DNA of 64,000 bases from Zoogloeaceae bacterium (GCA_031277315.1 JAITMP010000020.1:1-64000); one strand, 5' to 3'. Shown: positions 20,665-29,058, counted from the stretch's first letter. Translations and numbers: made by a program. Notes: generated by a model not told the origin, from the sequence alone.

Positions 20665-20772
20665 GGCCGGTTCTCTGTCAGGTGATGCGGTCCGGGGCCG
20701 GAGCGCGTCCGACCGCGCGCTTGTGATCGCTCGCTGCCCGCCAGGTCGGGCGGACAGCGGCGGGGACAAAAC

Positions 20773-21510
20773 TTACTTCTTCTTGCCTTTCGGCTTGCAC
20801 ATCGCGCCGGGCATCGACAAACTCGACTGGTAAGCGGAGATGGCGACCAGTTGCTCGTTGGTGTAGGGCTTGATGACTTTCACCATGTCCGGGTTGGCGT
20901 TGCGGCGATGGCCGTCGCGGATCTCGGTCATCTGGCGCAGCAGATATTTGTAGTGCTGACCGGCGATGACGGGATAGAACTTGGCCTTGTCGCCCTCGCC
21001 GTTGGCGCCGTGGCATTCCTTGCACTGCTTCTCGTAGAGCGTCTTGCCGGTGGCAACCTGCTGGGCGACGTCGGCGCCTTCATACTTGCCGTGGTCGGTC
21101 GGGATGCACAGGCTCTGGATGTACGCCGACGTGTCGGCCAGATCCTGCGGGTCGACCATTTCCTTGGCGAAGGGGTACATCGTCGGGTTGTCGCGCAAGC
21201 CCATGCGGATATCCGCCATCTGCTTGATGAGCACCGTGGTGTGCTGGCCGGCAAGCTGCGGGAAGGTGCCGTCGGGACGGCCGGCGCCGGTCGGCAGGTG
21301 GCAGGCGCCGCAGATTTCGTAGGTTTCCTCGCCGCGCTTGACGTCGCCCTTCTTCGCCAGCGCCTCCTTGAGTTCGCCTTCCATTTTCGCCCACTGATAA
21401 TCCTTGGATTCGATGCCCGCCGTCTTGGGGGCCTGGCGCGGATCGGCGGCCAGCGCGGTGGTGGCGGCGGCGGCCAGAACAAGTGTGATAGCGAGCGCGG
21501 CTTTCTTCAT
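20773..21510 (-). CDS. Dihaem c-type cytochrome (c4/c553-like) of the nos cluster
   Basis: The 245-residue exported protein has a signal peptide (MKKAALAITLVLAAAATTALA) and two haem motifs, CGACH and CKECH, each in a domain of about 90 residues. It resembles dihaem c4-type cytochromes and is a likely electron donor or carrier to NosZ. A Lys-rich tail (KPKGKKK) ends the protein. Start ATG 21510 is the one that begins the signal peptide. It lies between a monohaem cytochrome and nosB, in the NosC position. Confidence 0.9.
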   Translation of the reverse strand: MKKAALAITLVLAAAATTALAADPRQAPKTAGIESKDYQWAKMEGELKEALAKKGDVKRGEETYEICGACHLPTGAGRPDGTFPQLAGQHTTVLIKQMADIRMGLRDNPTMYPFAKEMVDPQDLADTSAYIQSLCIPTDHGKYEGADVAQQVATGKTLYEKQCKECHGANGEGDKAKFYPVIAGQHYKYLLRQMTEIRDGHRRNANPDMVKVIKPYTNEQLVAISAYQSSLSMPGAMCKPKGKKK

Positions 21511-21613
21511 CTTAGTCTCCACGAAGCATATTAGAAAATTGTGATTGTCCGGACAACGGCGCGATGGGACATTGACGCATGTCAATGGATGTCGGCCACC
21601 GGAGCGCGATACA

Positions 21614-21931
21614 TTATTTCAGTTTCGAAAGGTATTCGGCGAGCGCCTTCATCTCGGCGTCGCTGACCAGGTGCATGACGCCCTTCATGGCGGCGCTCTG
21701 GCCGTTGGCGCGGACGCCGCTCTTGATGTCCTTCATCTGCTGTTCGGCATAGGCGGCATTCTGGCCGGCCAGTCTGGGGTAATTCGGCATCAGTGGCGTC
21801 TTGGCGTCCTTGCCGTGGCAGGCGACACAGGTTTTTTCCTGATACAGCTTGGCGCCGTCGGGAGCGGCCAGCGCGCTGCCGGCGCCAAGGGTCAGTCCCG
21901 TCAGCGCGGCGGCAAGAATGATGTGTTTCAT
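21614..21931 (-). CDS. Monohaem c553-type cytochrome of the nos cluster
   Basis: The 105-residue product starts at ATG 21931, 8 nt after AGGAGA. It has a signal peptide (MKHIILAAALTGLTLGAGSALA), one CVACH haem motif near residue 36 and a distal Met region (LMPNYPRLAGQ). It is a small periplasmic electron carrier, probably to NosZ. A perfect hairpin with a T-run separates it from nosZ, so it may be expressed at a different level. Confidence 0.92.
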   Translation of the reverse strand: MKHIILAAALTGLTLGAGSALAAPDGAKLYQEKTCVACHGKDAKTPLMPNYPRLAGQNAAYAEQQMKDIKSGVRANGQSAAMKGVMHLVSDAEMKALAEYLSKLK

Positions 21932-21951
21932 GAAGTTCTCCTGAGCTTGGA

Positions 21952-21984
21952 TAAAAACGGGGAGCATGCTGCCATGCTCCCCGT
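21952..21984 (-). terminator. Hairpin with T-run directly after nosZ
   Basis: On the minus strand a perfect 12-bp stem (ACGGGGAGCATG with CATGCTCCCCGT, 4-nt loop) is followed by five T. It sits 23 bp after the nosZ stop and 20 bp before the next gene on the same strand. It is either a full terminator or a partial terminator/processing site. Confidence 0.85.
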
Positions 21985-22007
21985 AACGGGTCTAGTGACG
22001 GATTGGT

Positions 22008-24299
22008 TTACTTGACCTTCTTCGCGCCATTCTGTTCGAGATAGGTCTTGGCGCGCAGCCCGAGATCGGCCGCTTTCACCTGATACTGCCAGACCTGCTC
22101 GGCCCAGAGATTGGCCTGTTCCCAGTCCTTCTTGCCGGCGGCGGCCTCGTGCTTGGCCTTGGCATCGGCGATCTTGCCCAGCTGATCGGTGGCGTCTTCA
22201 ACCATCGCCACGACATCCGGGAAGTCCTTGTAGTTCACCGAGGTGATGTAGCCGACCACGGAGTCGATGACAGCCTGGGTATCGGCCACCTTCTTCAGCG
22301 TCGCCTTGTAGTCGTCCTCGGTGTAGGAGGCCTTGGCGAGCGAGGTCTTGGTCGGCTTCCAGCCCTTCGGCTTGACCAACAGGTAGCCCTGCATCTCAAG
22401 GTGCAGCGCCGAGCAGAACTCCGTGCAGTAGTACGGATAGACGCCTTCCCGATCCGCCTTGAACTTGATGGAGACTGTCTTGCCCGGCTCGACCGAAGCA
22501 TGCACGTTGTAGGTCGACACCGTGAAGCCGTGCGTCTCGTCCTGCGCGCGCTCAAGGTTGGTCAGGTTGATGGTGATCTCGTCGCCCACTTCCGCCTCGA
22601 TCGTCTCGGGCGTGATGTGCGAGCGGATCAGCGTGCCGTAGACCGTGACCTTGTTGCCCTGCCGTTCGACGCGCTCTTCGCCGGCGCGCGCCGCGCCCGG
22701 ATGCGGCTTGTCGGTGCGGCTGTCGGTGCCGACCTTGTAGCGCACGCCCGGCTTGAGCTTGCTGGCAGCGATGGAGACGGCGTAGTGCGGCTCGCCCAGC
22801 GGCAGCGGCATGTCGTAGAGCAACTGCATCTTGTCATTGCTGATGTCGATGAGCTGGTGGTTCTGCGGATGCAGCGGGCCGACCGGCACGAAGCGGTCAA
22901 TCGCCAGCTTGTTCAGCGCGACGAGATATTTGCCCGCCGGCTTGGTGGAATCGCCCTCCATCGACATCAGGTGGCCGATGTTGTAGTGCACGCTGAGCTT
23001 GTCGAGCACCTTGCCTTCGCAGTAGTTCCACTTGGCGACTTGCGAGTCGACGTAGAGCGAGGTGTAGGCGATGCAAGCCTTGCTGTCGTACTGCGTGTGC
23101 AGCGGGCCGAGGCCGAGCGGCACCTGCACGTGCACGGCGTCCTTGAGGGCGATTACCGGAATGCCGTACGGATCTTTCGACTCGAACTTGCCGGCCTTGA
23201 TGGCAGCCTGGATTTTCTCGAAGCTGTACACCGAGACGTGGGTGTCGAGCTTGCCGGCGACGATCATGAACTTGCCGTCCGGGGTGACGTCGACGCCGTG
23301 CGGCGACTTCGGCTCGGGCACCAGGAACAGGATGCCTTCCTTGACGGCGGTATCCATCATGATGACGTTGTGGCCGTTGATCTTCTTCGCCTTGCCGGCG
23401 GCGACCAGTTCGGCGGCTTTCTTCCAGTTGATGACGTGCAGGTAGTCGGTGTCTTTTGCCGAGCAGCCCGCTTCATACGGCGGACGGCCTTTCTCGATGC
23501 CGCCGACGTAACGCTCGGAGCAGAAGGAGTTGGTGAACGACCAGCCGTCCGAGGGGCCTTTGCCGAAGTCGGAGAGATCCTGCGAGTACGGCGGCAATTC
23601 GAGCGAGAAGGAATCCTTCGGCACGATGCGGCCTTCCTTGCGATCAAACTTCCAGTAGGTGACGCCGCCGCGGTATTTGTCGTTGAACTCCTCAAGCGGG
23701 TAGAACTTCTTGTTCTCCAGCGGCGCGGCGTACTGGGCGGCCTCGATCACATAGTCGGTGTTCGGGCTGACGAAAGCGCCGCCGTGCTCGGACTTGAAGA
23801 TCGGGTTGACGACGATCTGCTTGGTTTCAAAGTCGCGCAGGTCGATCACCGCCAGACGTGGGTTGGCCTTGTCGTTGATGAAAAGGAACTGGCCGTCATA
23901 TTCGCCGTTGGTTTCGGAAATCGCCGGGTGGTGGGTGTCGCCCCAAGTGATCGTCTTGCCGTCGATCTTGCCTTGTTCCAGCACCGCCTTCGAGTTCTCG
24001 TCGTAGCCGTAGCCCTGCCAGGGTTCCGGGGTGAACACGGCGAGGTATTTCAGAATGCGCATCGACGGCACACCATACACGATGACCTGACCGCTCTGGC
24101 CGCCGGAACTGAAGGTGACGAATTCATCGCGCTTGCCGGTCGGCACGTAGGTCTTGGCCGCCGCCAGCAGATCCTGCTGCGACAGATTCCTGCGCTTCAG
24201 GACATCTTGCAGCGTCTCCGCCGACCAGACGGCGGAGGCCGTCAAACCGACGCTGGTCGCGAGCAACAACGATATCGCCCGCTTACTCATCTTTTTCAT
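22008..24299 (-). CDS. nosZ: Nitrous oxide reductase, clade II (Sec-exported)
   Basis: The 763-residue precursor reduces N2O to N2 in the periplasm. The signal peptide (to about residue 27) lacks a twin-arginine motif, the mark of clade II NosZ. CuZ-ligand-type histidines are visible (DTHHPAIS at 121-128 and later single histidines in SEHGG, SPHGVD, GPLHTQ and GEPHYA). The CuA domain has ETHGF and the motif C-TEF-C-SAL-H-LE-M at 625-636. About 127 residues follow the CuA motif, the last 100 of them helical and without a haem motif. GGGAGAA precedes ATG 24299. Confidence 0.97.
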   Translation of the reverse strand: MKKMSKRAISLLLATSVGLTASAVWSAETLQDVLKRRNLSQQDLLAAAKTYVPTGKRDEFVTFSSGGQSGQVIVYGVPSMRILKYLAVFTPEPWQGYGYDENSKAVLEQGKIDGKTITWGDTHHPAISETNGEYDGQFLFINDKANPRLAVIDLRDFETKQIVVNPIFKSEHGGAFVSPNTDYVIEAAQYAAPLENKKFYPLEEFNDKYRGGVTYWKFDRKEGRIVPKDSFSLELPPYSQDLSDFGKGPSDGWSFTNSFCSERYVGGIEKGRPPYEAGCSAKDTDYLHVINWKKAAELVAAGKAKKINGHNVIMMDTAVKEGILFLVPEPKSPHGVDVTPDGKFMIVAGKLDTHVSVYSFEKIQAAIKAGKFESKDPYGIPVIALKDAVHVQVPLGLGPLHTQYDSKACIAYTSLYVDSQVAKWNYCEGKVLDKLSVHYNIGHLMSMEGDSTKPAGKYLVALNKLAIDRFVPVGPLHPQNHQLIDISNDKMQLLYDMPLPLGEPHYAVSIAASKLKPGVRYKVGTDSRTDKPHPGAARAGEERVERQGNKVTVYGTLIRSHITPETIEAEVGDEITINLTNLERAQDETHGFTVSTYNVHASVEPGKTVSIKFKADREGVYPYYCTEFCSALHLEMQGYLLVKPKGWKPTKTSLAKASYTEDDYKATLKKVADTQAVIDSVVGYITSVNYKDFPDVVAMVEDATDQLGKIADAKAKHEAAAGKKDWEQANLWAEQVWQYQVKAADLGLRAKTYLEQNGAKKVK

Positions 24300-24525
24300 C
24301 GAGATTCTCCCTAGAGGACAACAAACTTGATAAATTCACATCCCGCATGGCGGCGATGACGGATCATCGCGCCCATCGTCTCAATCGCCCCGCGACACAT
24401 CAATGCGTACAGACCGACATTTCAGTTTTACAACGCGCCGATGGGCATGACGATGCTGATAGATCACCAGCAAAGTAGCTGCGGCACTTTGTCGCACCAC
24501 TCTATTCCAGCTATGCCAAGAGTCC

Positions 24526-24539
24526 TTGATAAATGTCAA
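24526..24539. promoter_or_regulatory. FNR/Dnr-type box
   Basis: TTGATAAATGTCAA matches the FNR-family consensus TTGAT-N4-ATCAA at nine of ten positions. Its centre is about 66 bp upstream of the plus-strand gene at 24599, so a class II promoter with a start near 24574 would fit. It could also activate nosZ, which begins 227 bp away on the other strand. The rest of the 24300-24598 gap shows no other clear signal. Confidence 0.65.
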
Positions 24540-24598
24540 AATACTGACGAGACAATGACAATGCACTTGCCGCTGAATTTACTGGCCGGTCTGAAAGC

Positions 24599-25099
24599 GT
24601 GAGCGGAAAAAATTTTTATCTGCTGATAACCGTCATCGCGGCGATGCTGATGGCGGCGATGGCGGGTTATCTGTGGCTGCCGCGCGCGGACGTGGCGCTG
24701 CCGCTGGTTGAGGGCTGCCGCCTCGACCGGCAGGCATGCGCGGCGACTTTGCCCGGCGGCGGACGCATCGAAGTGGCGCTGACGCCGCGTCCGGTGCCGG
24801 CGGCGGCGCCGGTGCGCGTCGCCGTGATGGTGGAAGGCGCGCGCCCGTCCGGCGTGGAAGTCGGCTTTCAGGGCGTGGATATGAACATGGGGTTGCACCG
24901 CCTGCTGCTGGCCGCGACCGATGATCCGGCTAACGACCTTAACGGCCCTAGCGTTCCTAACGTCCCTAACGTTCACTACGCCGGCGAAACGTCCCTGCCG
25001 GTGTGCGTGACAGGCCGGATGATGTGGCAGGCGACAGTGACGCTGACCGTCGGGCGTGAAAATATCAGCGTGCCGTTCCGCTTTGAAAGCGGTCATTGA
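24599..25099 (+). CDS. Exported or membrane-anchored protein of unknown function next to nosZ
   Basis: The 166-residue product starts with GTG and has an N-terminal membrane anchor or signal (LLITVIAAMLMAAMAGYLWL). Its mature part contains two cysteines close together (GCRLDRQAC), a beta-rich pattern and a third cysteine (LPVCV). A short degenerate repeat in the DNA (about 24930-24974, CCTAACGTT-like units) encodes a Pro/Asn/Val-rich insert. I do not recognise the family. It lies divergent from nosZ, behind the FNR-type box and directly before a dihaem cytochrome, which suggests an anaerobic respiration or metal-handling role (inference). Confidence 0.7.
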   Translation: MSGKNFYLLITVIAAMLMAAMAGYLWLPRADVALPLVEGCRLDRQACAATLPGGGRIEVALTPRPVPAAAPVRVAVMVEGARPSGVEVGFQGVDMNMGLHRLLLAATDDPANDLNGPSVPNVPNVHYAGETSLPVCVTGRMMWQATVTLTVGRENISVPFRFESGH

Positions 25100-25140
25100 T
25101 CCGGGGTAGACTTGGCCGGTGTGTTGAAGGTGCCGATGCG

Positions 25141-25809
25141 ATGCGTATTTTCCCGATTCGATTTTTCTTTCTGTCTTTCTTTTTGAGCGCTGCCGGCGTT
25201 GTCGCCGCTCCGGTCGATGAAGAGAAGGGCAAGGAGATCAACGGCGTGTGCGCCGCTTGTCACGGCGAGTTCGGTCAGGGCGGCAAGCGCGGCGAGTATC
25301 CGCGCATCGCCGGGCAGCGCGCTGCTTATCTGAAGGACCAGCTCAAATCCTTCCGCGCCCGCCAGCGCATCAACATCCCGATGTATCCCTACACGCAGGA
25401 GCGCGAGCTGCCCGACGAGGACATCGAGGCGATAGCCGACTATCTGGCGGCCATTCAGTTGCCGACCAAGCCGCCCGCGTTCAAGGCCGGCGACGATGCG
25501 CTGACCCGCCTGCGGGCGATGGAAAAAGTCATGATCGTGCCGCGCGTCGAAGGCAATCTCGAACACGGCAAGGCCGTTTACCAGAAAGCCTGCGCCGCTT
25601 GCCACGCCGAAGACGGCCGTGGCCGCGGCAAGTTTCCCCTGCTCGTCGGCCAGTACACGAATTACCTGAAGAAGCAGGTCGACAGCTACCTCAAGGGCGA
25701 GCGTCCGCACGATGAAAAAGGCGCGGGCGGCATTCTCAACACGCTCGCGGAGCAGGACATTCAGGACATCCTCGCCTGGCTGACGAGCATTCAGGACAGC
25801 GGGCAATAA
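25141..25809 (+). CDS. Dihaem c-type cytochrome (c4/c553-like)
   Basis: The 222-residue product starts at ATG 25141, which begins the signal peptide (MRIFPIRFFFLSFFLSAAGVVAA). Two haem motifs occur, CAACHGE and CAACHAE, about 115 residues apart in two similar domains. It is a periplasmic electron carrier, probably co-expressed with the unknown gene 41 bp upstream and connected functionally to the adjacent nos or nap-type genes. Confidence 0.9.
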   Translation: MRIFPIRFFFLSFFLSAAGVVAAPVDEEKGKEINGVCAACHGEFGQGGKRGEYPRIAGQRAAYLKDQLKSFRARQRINIPMYPYTQERELPDEDIEAIADYLAAIQLPTKPPAFKAGDDALTRLRAMEKVMIVPRVEGNLEHGKAVYQKACAACHAEDGRGRGKFPLLVGQYTNYLKKQVDSYLKGERPHDEKGAGGILNTLAEQDIQDILAWLTSIQDSGQ

Positions 25810-25842
25810 CGGTTTTCGGTTCAGACGAGACTCAGACGAGAT

Positions 25843-26325
25843 TCAGGCGATGCGGATCGCCTGAACCGGGCACGGCGTCTGGCAGGCGCCGCAGCCGGTG
25901 CACAACGGCTCATCCACCTCCGGCTGCGCGGCGGTCATGACCGCCGGACGGAAGCGGATGGCTTGCGCCGGGCAGGCGTCGCCGCAGGCATGGCAGGTCA
26001 CATTCGTTTTCGCCAGACAGCCGCCGCCGATCCGCGCCTTGAGTTCCCAAGGCGGCGCTTCGCCACATTTTTCCAGCGCGCGCGGCGCGCAGGCTTCGAC
26101 GCATCGACCGCAGAACGTGCATTCGCCGCGGCTGAAATCCACCGTCGGACGCGCTTCCCGGTCGAGCGTCAGAATGTGCTGCGGGCAGAGGTTGACGCAG
26201 TCGCAGCAGCGTGTGCAGGCGGCGGCGAACGCCGCTTCCGGGCGCGCCCAAGGCGGGCGCGGCAAGGCGGGCCGCTTGCCGGTGAAATCGCCGCGCAGAA
26301 ATTGACGGCGGCTGATGTCAGTCAT
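25843..26325 (-). CDS. napF: NapF-like ferredoxin-type protein
   Basis: The 160-residue protein starts with MTDISRRQFLRGDF, the usual NapF N-terminus, and has four Cys clusters (CTRCCDCVNLCP, CTFCGRCVEACAP, CHACGDACP, CTGCGACQTPCP) for several 4Fe-4S centres. NapF is a cytoplasmic maturation factor for periplasmic nitrate reductase NapA. No napA, napB or napD is in the window, so here it may serve a NapA encoded elsewhere or have been recruited to the Nos pathway. Confidence 0.85.
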   Translation of the reverse strand: MTDISRRQFLRGDFTGKRPALPRPPWARPEAAFAAACTRCCDCVNLCPQHILTLDREARPTVDFSRGECTFCGRCVEACAPRALEKCGEAPPWELKARIGGGCLAKTNVTCHACGDACPAQAIRFRPAVMTAAQPEVDEPLCTGCGACQTPCPVQAIRIA

Positions 26326-26395
26326 TCAGTTTCAGCCGCCGGGTTGCCGCCAGTTGTCGGCAACCGGCGGCGGAGCGGAAGACGCTTGCTCGCGC

Positions 26396-26992
26396 TTACT
26401 CGTCTTCTTCCTTCATGCCTTGCGGCTTGTTGTGGGCGATGCCCTTGTGGCAGTCGATGCAGGTGCCGCCGTCGCGCTGGGCCAGTTCGTGCTGCTTTCT
26501 CGCCCGCTGCTTTTGCGCTTCACCGTTCATGCCGGCGAAGCTGTGGCAGTTGCGGCATTCGCGCGAATCCGAGGCTTTCATCCGGCGCCATTCGTGTTCC
26601 GCCAGTTCCAGACGCTTGGCCTCGAACTTCTCCGGCGTGTCGATGGTGCCCATGACCTTGCCATAGAGTTCATTCGAAGCCTGAATCTTGCGCGCCATCT
26701 TGTGCACCCAGTCTTTCGGCACGTGGCAGTCGGAACAGATGGCGCGCACCCCGGTGCGGTTCTGGTAGTGAATGGTCTTCTGGTATTCCTGATATACGGT
26801 GTCGCGCATTTCATGGCAGGTAATGCAGAACTCCAGCGTGTTGGTGGCTTCCATCGCGGTGTTGAAGCCGCCCCAGAAAATGATGCCGGCGAAAAAGCCT
26901 CCCCCCAGCAGGGTCAGCAGGGAATACTTGGCACTGGGGCGGCGCAACATACTCCAGCAACGTCGAATCATGCCTTGATTATTTTCGGCCAT
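26396..26992 (-). CDS. napC: NapC/NirT-type tetrahaem quinol dehydrogenase
   Basis: The 198-residue protein has one N-terminal membrane helix (YSLLTLLGGGFFAGIIFWGG, about residues 23-42) and four CXXCH motifs (CITCH, CSDCH, CRNCH, CIDCH). The family takes electrons from quinol and passes them to periplasmic reductases. Start ATG 26992 follows GGAGCAAGAGGT. It precedes napF by 70 bp and has an FNR-type box upstream at 27095. Its partner could be a nitrate, nitrite or N2O reductase. Confidence 0.9.
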   Translation of the reverse strand: MAENNQGMIRRCWSMLRRPSAKYSLLTLLGGGFFAGIIFWGGFNTAMEATNTLEFCITCHEMRDTVYQEYQKTIHYQNRTGVRAICSDCHVPKDWVHKMARKIQASNELYGKVMGTIDTPEKFEAKRLELAEHEWRRMKASDSRECRNCHSFAGMNGEAQKQRARKQHELAQRDGGTCIDCHKGIAHNKPQGMKEEDE

Positions 26993-27094
26993 ACCTCTTG
27001 CTCCTTGTTTTTTGCCGCGCTGTTGGCGCGAGTGAATTGGGTTAACCGCGCTAAAAACCAAAGCGGATAATAGTTTTCATGCTGCGGTGCGATA

Positions 27095-27108
27095 TTGATA
27101 TAACACAA
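27095..27108. promoter_or_regulatory. Imperfect FNR-type box upstream of napC-napF
   Basis: Read on the minus strand, TTGTGTTATATCAA keeps the TTG and ATCAA parts of the FNR-family consensus TTGAT-N4-ATCAA. It lies about 110 bp upstream of the NapC-type gene, so activation from -41.5 would place the start near 27060. Confidence 0.45.
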
Positions 27109-27152
27109 ACTTTAACCTAATTCCGGAAAGCTTGTGTGGTCATTTTTTGTCA

Positions 27153-28019
27153 TCATTGCGCCTTGCCCGCGGCGGGTTTTCCGGCCGACTGCTGTTGTGC
27201 CTGGGCGCGGGCGGATTCGATGCTGGCGGCGAGGGATGCAGCATCTTCCGAATCCGGCGGCAGTTGCTTCAGCAGCCGTTCCCAGTTGTCGACGACTGCC
27301 GCGTAATCCTTGCGTTCGTGCGCTGCCGCGCCGGCGAGGAAAAGCGCGTCCGGAAAGGCCGGGTCGAGTTTCAGGGCCTGGGCGATCAGTTCGCTCGGGC
27401 GTCCGCGCAGGGAGCCGCCGGCGCTGATGGCCAGCGTCTCGGCGTAGCTGGTCAGCAGGCCCGGATCCTCATTGACGAGCGCGCCGGCTTTCTCGAAAGC
27501 GCGCACCGCGTCCTCGTAACGCTCCATCGCCTTGTAAGAGCGGGCCAGCATCGTCCAGCCCTTGGCGTCGCCGGGATTCTGTTCGAGGCGGGCGGCCAGC
27601 GCGGCGACCATGTTTTCGATTTCCTTCGAGGTGATTTTCGGCGCCGCCTGTTCCGGCGACAGGCCGGCGACGTTGCCGAGAGCCAGATAGAGCAGCGCGC
27701 CGGCCAGCGGCAGGGCGAGGCCGATCAGCAAGGCGCTCTTGCGCGCCGGCTGCGCTTGCGCGGCGGCGGCTTCGCTTCCGCCGGCGTCTTCGAGCAGACG
27801 CCGTTGCAGTTCGCGCCGGCCTTCCTCGTAGTCGACTTGGGTCAGGCTGCCGGCGGCGAAATCGCGCTCCAGTTCCGCCAGTTGATCGCGGTAGATGCCG
27901 GCGTTGATGGCGGCGCGCGACGTTTCCGCCACTGGCGCGCGCCGGCGCAGCAGCGGCGGCAACAGCAGCAGCAGGGCGAGGGCGACGAGCGCCACCGCCG
28001 CGATGAGAAATCCGGTCAT
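27153..28019 (-). CDS. ccmI: Cytochrome c biogenesis protein CcmI
   Basis: The 288-residue protein has two membrane helices (residues 1-22 and about 93-113) separated by a heptad-like loop, then a periplasmic TPR region (GWTMLARSYKAMERYEDAVRAF and following repeats). CcmI chaperones apocytochrome c to the CcmFH haem lyase. Its ATG overlaps the ccmH stop as ATGA. It is the last gene of the ccm operon. Confidence 0.93.
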   Translation of the reverse strand: MTGFLIAAVALVALALLLLLPPLLRRRAPVAETSRAAINAGIYRDQLAELERDFAAGSLTQVDYEEGRRELQRRLLEDAGGSEAAAAQAQPARKSALLIGLALPLAGALLYLALGNVAGLSPEQAAPKITSKEIENMVAALAARLEQNPGDAKGWTMLARSYKAMERYEDAVRAFEKAGALVNEDPGLLTSYAETLAISAGGSLRGRPSELIAQALKLDPAFPDALFLAGAAAHERKDYAAVVDNWERLLKQLPPDSEDAASLAASIESARAQAQQQSAGKPAAGKAQ

Positions 28020-28537
28020 GACCCGTTCGCTCCTTCACCGAGTTTGAGCAGGGCTTCGGCCTGCTTTTGTTCCTCGGCGCTCAGGTTGGCGGCGACGACG
28101 CGCTTGCCGCGCCGGCGCAGATAGAACAGCAAGCCGGTCACGCCGGCCGCCAGCAGCAGGAAAGGGCCGAACCAGAGCAGCAGCGTGGTGCTTTTCAGCG
28201 GTGGCCGGTAGCGCACGAAGTCGCCATAGCGGTCGACCATGAAATCGAGGATTTCCTTGTCCGATTTGCCTTGACTGATTTTTTCGCGGATCTCGCGGCG
28301 CAGGTCATACGCCAGTTCGGCGCGCGAACCGGCCAGCGATTCGTTCTGGCAGACCAGACAGCGCAGTTCTTCGGAGATCGCCACCATGCGCTGCTCCACC
28401 GCCTCGTCTTCCGCCAGCGGTGCGGCTTCCTTGGCGAAACCCGGCGCCGCCGCAGCGACGCAGAGCGCGGCCAGCCATGACAGCGCGATCAGGCGCAGCC
28501 CGCCGCGTCCGGCTTTCGTCGTGAGTGATCGGCTCAT
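28016..28537 (-). CDS. ccmH: Cytochrome c biogenesis protein CcmH (CcmH/CycL)
   Basis: The 173-residue thiol oxidoreductase has a signal peptide, the redox motif LRCLVCQNESLAGS (LRCxxC) and a C-terminal membrane helix (TLLLWFGPFLLLAAGVTGLLFYL). It keeps apocytochrome CXXCH thiols reduced for haem attachment. Start ATG 28537 was chosen because it overlaps the ccmG stop as ATGA and begins the signal sequence; the longer frame upstream is a shadow of ccmG. Confidence 0.95.
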   Translation of the reverse strand: MSRSLTTKAGRGGLRLIALSWLAALCVAAAAPGFAKEAAPLAEDEAVEQRMVAISEELRCLVCQNESLAGSRAELAYDLRREIREKISQGKSDKEILDFMVDRYGDFVRYRPPLKSTTLLLWFGPFLLLAAGVTGLLFYLRRRGKRVVAANLSAEEQKQAEALLKLGEGANGS

Positions 28538-29058
28538 TTGTTCAACTCCGCGATCAGCGGCTTGATGGTTTTTTCCAGCACCGCGTCGGTGACCGGGCCG
28601 ATCTGCTTGAAGCGGATGACACCGGCCTTGTCGATGAGATAGGTTTCCGGCACGCCGTAGACGCCGTAGTCGATGCCGATGCGGCCTTCGGCGTCGGCAA
28701 TCGACAGCACGTAGGGATCGCCGAAACGCGCCAGCCATTTCAGCGCGTCCTCGCGCGGGTCCTTGTAGTTGAGGCCGTAGATCGGCACGAGGCCGGTTTT
28801 CGACAGATCGACCAGAACCGGGTGCTCCTCACGGCAGGAGACGCACCAGGAAGCCCAGACGTTGAGCAGCCAGACCTTGCCCTGCATGTCCTTCGGCGAG
28901 AATTTCGCTTCCGGTTTGTGCAGTTGCGGCAGTTCGAACGCCGGCGCCGGCTTGTTGATCAGTGGCGAAGGCACTTCGCGCGGGTCGAGATTGAGGCCGA
29001 TGGCGAGAAACACCACCAGCACGGCGAAAGCGCCCAGCGGCAGCAGATAGCGCATCAT
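28534..29058 (-). CDS. ccmG: Thiol:disulfide interchange protein CcmG/DsbE
   Basis: The 174-residue membrane-anchored thioredoxin has one N-terminal helix and the active site WCVSC within NVWASWCVSCREEHP, plus the GVYGVPETYLID cis-proline segment typical of CcmG. It supplies reductant to CcmH and apocytochrome. ATGA overlaps join it to ccmF and ccmH. Confidence 0.95.
   Translation of the reverse strand: MMRYLLPLGAFAVLVVFLAIGLNLDPREVPSPLINKPAPAFELPQLHKPEAKFSPKDMQGKVWLLNVWASWCVSCREEHPVLVDLSKTGLVPIYGLNYKDPREDALKWLARFGDPYVLSIADAEGRIGIDYGVYGVPETYLIDKAGVIRFKQIGPVTDAVLEKTIKPLIAELNK

Noticed and set aside
24327-24340. Second FNR-like sequence TTGATAAATTCACA directly before nosZ
   Set aside because: Only one half-site is good, and it lies within 30 bp of the nosZ start, too close for a normal activator site.
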